Source: Rhodobacteraceae bacterium UBA6141 (GTDB lineage Bacteria > Pseudomonadota > Alphaproteobacteria > Rhodobacterales > Rhodobacteraceae). From it: a DNA stretch of 16,291 bases. Within the stretch, counting starts at the first letter, position 1. Each line of letters starts with the position of its first letter. Shown here in pieces: positions 15,251-16,291 of the stretch. The position numbers and the translations under genes were made by a program. Below the pieces are notes generated by a model. That model had not been told where the DNA came from and did no database searches. It saw only the letters and a program-made list of their open reading frames with translations. The stretch spans positions 1 through 16,291 of the forward strand of contig DIVD01000031.1 in assembly GCA_002423245.1 (NCBI GenBank), written 5' to 3'.

Positions 15251-15646
15251 ATGGAAACCTCGTTCCCGGGCCCGGGGCCCGATGCCGTCTTTGCCGCGAA
15301 ACTGGCCGAGGGTGTGCTGGAGATTCAGCGATGCGGCGGTTGCGGCAGTCATGTCTTTCATCCGCGCGTGATCTGCCCGGCCTGCGGCAGCCCGGATCTG
15401 GCATGGGTCGCGCCCTCGGGGCGCGGCACCGTCTATGCCCGCACCATCATCCGCCGCAAGCCCGACAAGGGCGGCGATTACAACGTGGTGCTGGTGGATC
15501 TGGAAGAGGGTGTGCGGATGATGTCTCGCGTGGATGGCATCGACCATGACCGGATCGCCGCAGGGCTGAAGGTGATCGCATCGGTGGGCAAGGGCGCGGG
15601 CGACGAGCCCGCGGTGGTGTTCCGGCCCGAAGGAGGCGCACGATGA
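15251..15646 (+). CDS. Zn-ribbon/OB-fold DUF35 protein (second)
   Basis: A 131-residue DUF35 protein with zinc-ribbon cysteines C28, C31 (CGGC) and C42, C45 (CPAC), then an OB fold starting at PSGRGTVYARTI (55-66). The phrase EEGVRMMSR (85-93) closely matches EEGPRMMSR in the other DUF35 protein (6226-6630), so the two are paralogues. It starts two bases after the SDR stop with no clear ribosome site and overlaps the next gene by four bases (ATGA), so coupled translation with the thiolase-like partner is likely. Gene order in this module (DUF35 then thiolase) is the reverse of the first module. Confidence 0.91.
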   Translation: METSFPGPGPDAVFAAKLAEGVLEIQRCGGCGSHVFHPRVICPACGSPDLAWVAPSGRGTVYARTIIRRKPDKGGDYNVVLVDLEEGVRMMSRVDGIDHDRIAAGLKVIASVGKGAGDEPAVVFRPEGGAR

Positions 15647-16291
15647 GCTTGCGTGGAAAGGCCGCCATCGTCGGCGCCGCATTGGCGGGCTGCGGCGAGG
15701 CGCATGGAAAGACCTCGATGGAGATCACCGTCGAGGCGGTGCATGGCGCGCTTGCCGATGCCGGGGTCGCCCTGCGCGAGGTGGACGCCATCGCCACCTG
15801 CCAGCCGCTCGACATGCTGTCGGGGCTGACCCTGGCGCAGGAGCTGGGCCTTCATCCCAAGTTCACCATGAACAACCGCATGGGCGGATCCTCGTTCCTG
15901 TCGCACACGCTTTGGGCGGCGATGCTGCTGGACCTGCGGCTCGCCGACACCGTGCTGATCTGCTACGGCTCGAACCAGCGCACCGCCTCGGGCAAGCTGA
16001 TGACGGCGCTTGGCCTGCCGACCTACGAGGCGCCCTACCGGCCGCTGTTCCCGGCCTCCTCCTACGCCCTTGCCGCCGATCGCCACATGACGGCCTTCGG
16101 CACCACGCGCGAGCAGCTTGCCGATGTGGCGGTGGCCGCGCGCGCCTGGGCGCAGAAGAACCCCGACGCCTTCATGCGCGATCCGCTGACGCGCGAGGAT
16201 GTGCTTGCCTCGCGGCTGGTGTCGGAACCGCTCCGGGTGCGCGACTGATGCCTTGTCACCGACGGGGGCGGCGCGCTGGTGATGCGGCGGG
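15643..16291 (+). pseudogene. thiolase-like gene (second), in-frame TGA at codon 202, cut by window end
   Basis: An Ltp2/SCP-x thiolase-like protein, paralogous to the one at 5049-6221. The nucleophile region again lacks Cys: NNRMGGSSFLSH (77-88). Matches continue through AFGTTREQLADVAVAAR (151-167) and SEPL (194-197). After D201 there is TGA (16246-16248), then the same frame goes on with CLVTDGGGALVM. The paralogue reads DCCLVTDGAGAIVM (212-225) there, so TGA stands exactly where a TGC Cys codon (C213) is expected, one base different within a nearly identical stretch. It could be a nonsense mutation (pseudogene), a sequencing error, or, least likely, selenocysteine. A functional 201-residue product is unlikely because the C-terminal half of the fold would be missing. 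The remainder lies beyond the window. Confidence 0.72.

Noticed and set aside
16246..16291. SECIS-like hairpin directly after the TGA
   Set aside because: Only a 4-bp CACC/GGTG pairing with a long unpaired loop is visible, and the bases are also conserved in the paralogue for coding reasons.

Overview
This is a G+C-rich stretch, densely coding with strong codon bias, whose gene families suit an alphaproteobacterium, most likely of the Rhodobacterales (inference from gene content and composition; no rRNA or marker gene is present). Every confident gene fits one theme: regulated uptake and CoA-dependent breakdown of an organic acid that I cannot identify. I see no insertion sequence, tRNA, CRISPR array or phage gene.

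Layout. (1) Minus strand, 4446 down to 164: an acyl-CoA dehydrogenase, a 704-residue NDP-forming acyl-CoA synthetase, then an IclR-type regulator. (2) A 602-base gap, 4447-5048, separates this from a divergent plus-strand pair: a thiolase-fold protein lacking the thiolase cysteines and a Zn-ribbon/OB-fold (DUF35) partner (5049-6630). (3) A GC-rich hairpin lies in the convergent junction with a minus-strand pair: a second IclR regulator (6683-7501) and, upstream of it, a MaoC-like hot-dog protein (7612-8088). (4) After a 327-base divergent gap, a long plus-strand operon runs from 8416 past the window end: two dissimilar acyl-CoA dehydrogenase subunits, a TAXI-type TRAP binding protein, a fused TRAP permease, a PaaI-like thioesterase, an SDR dehydrogenase, a second DUF35 protein and a second thiolase-like gene.

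How the genes may work together (inference). The TAXI-TRAP system imports a carboxylate. The synthetase makes or drains its CoA ester. The dehydrogenases introduce double bonds, and the MaoC-like protein and SDR act on the resulting enoyl- or hydroxyacyl-CoA. The two thiolase/DUF35 modules cleave (or form) a C-C bond, possibly by retro-aldol chemistry as in steroid side-chain degradation. PaaI rescues CoA from dead-end thioesters, and the IclR proteins sense substrate or intermediates.

Most notable points: an in-frame TGA replaces a cysteine codon in the second thiolase-like gene; both thiolase-like proteins lack the nucleophilic cysteine; the paired dehydrogenases have complementary losses of active-site motifs; the MaoC-like protein lacks the Asp/His dyad; a perfect 12-bp hairpin separates the binding-protein and permease genes; and three intergenic regions carry perfect 14-15 bp tandem duplications.
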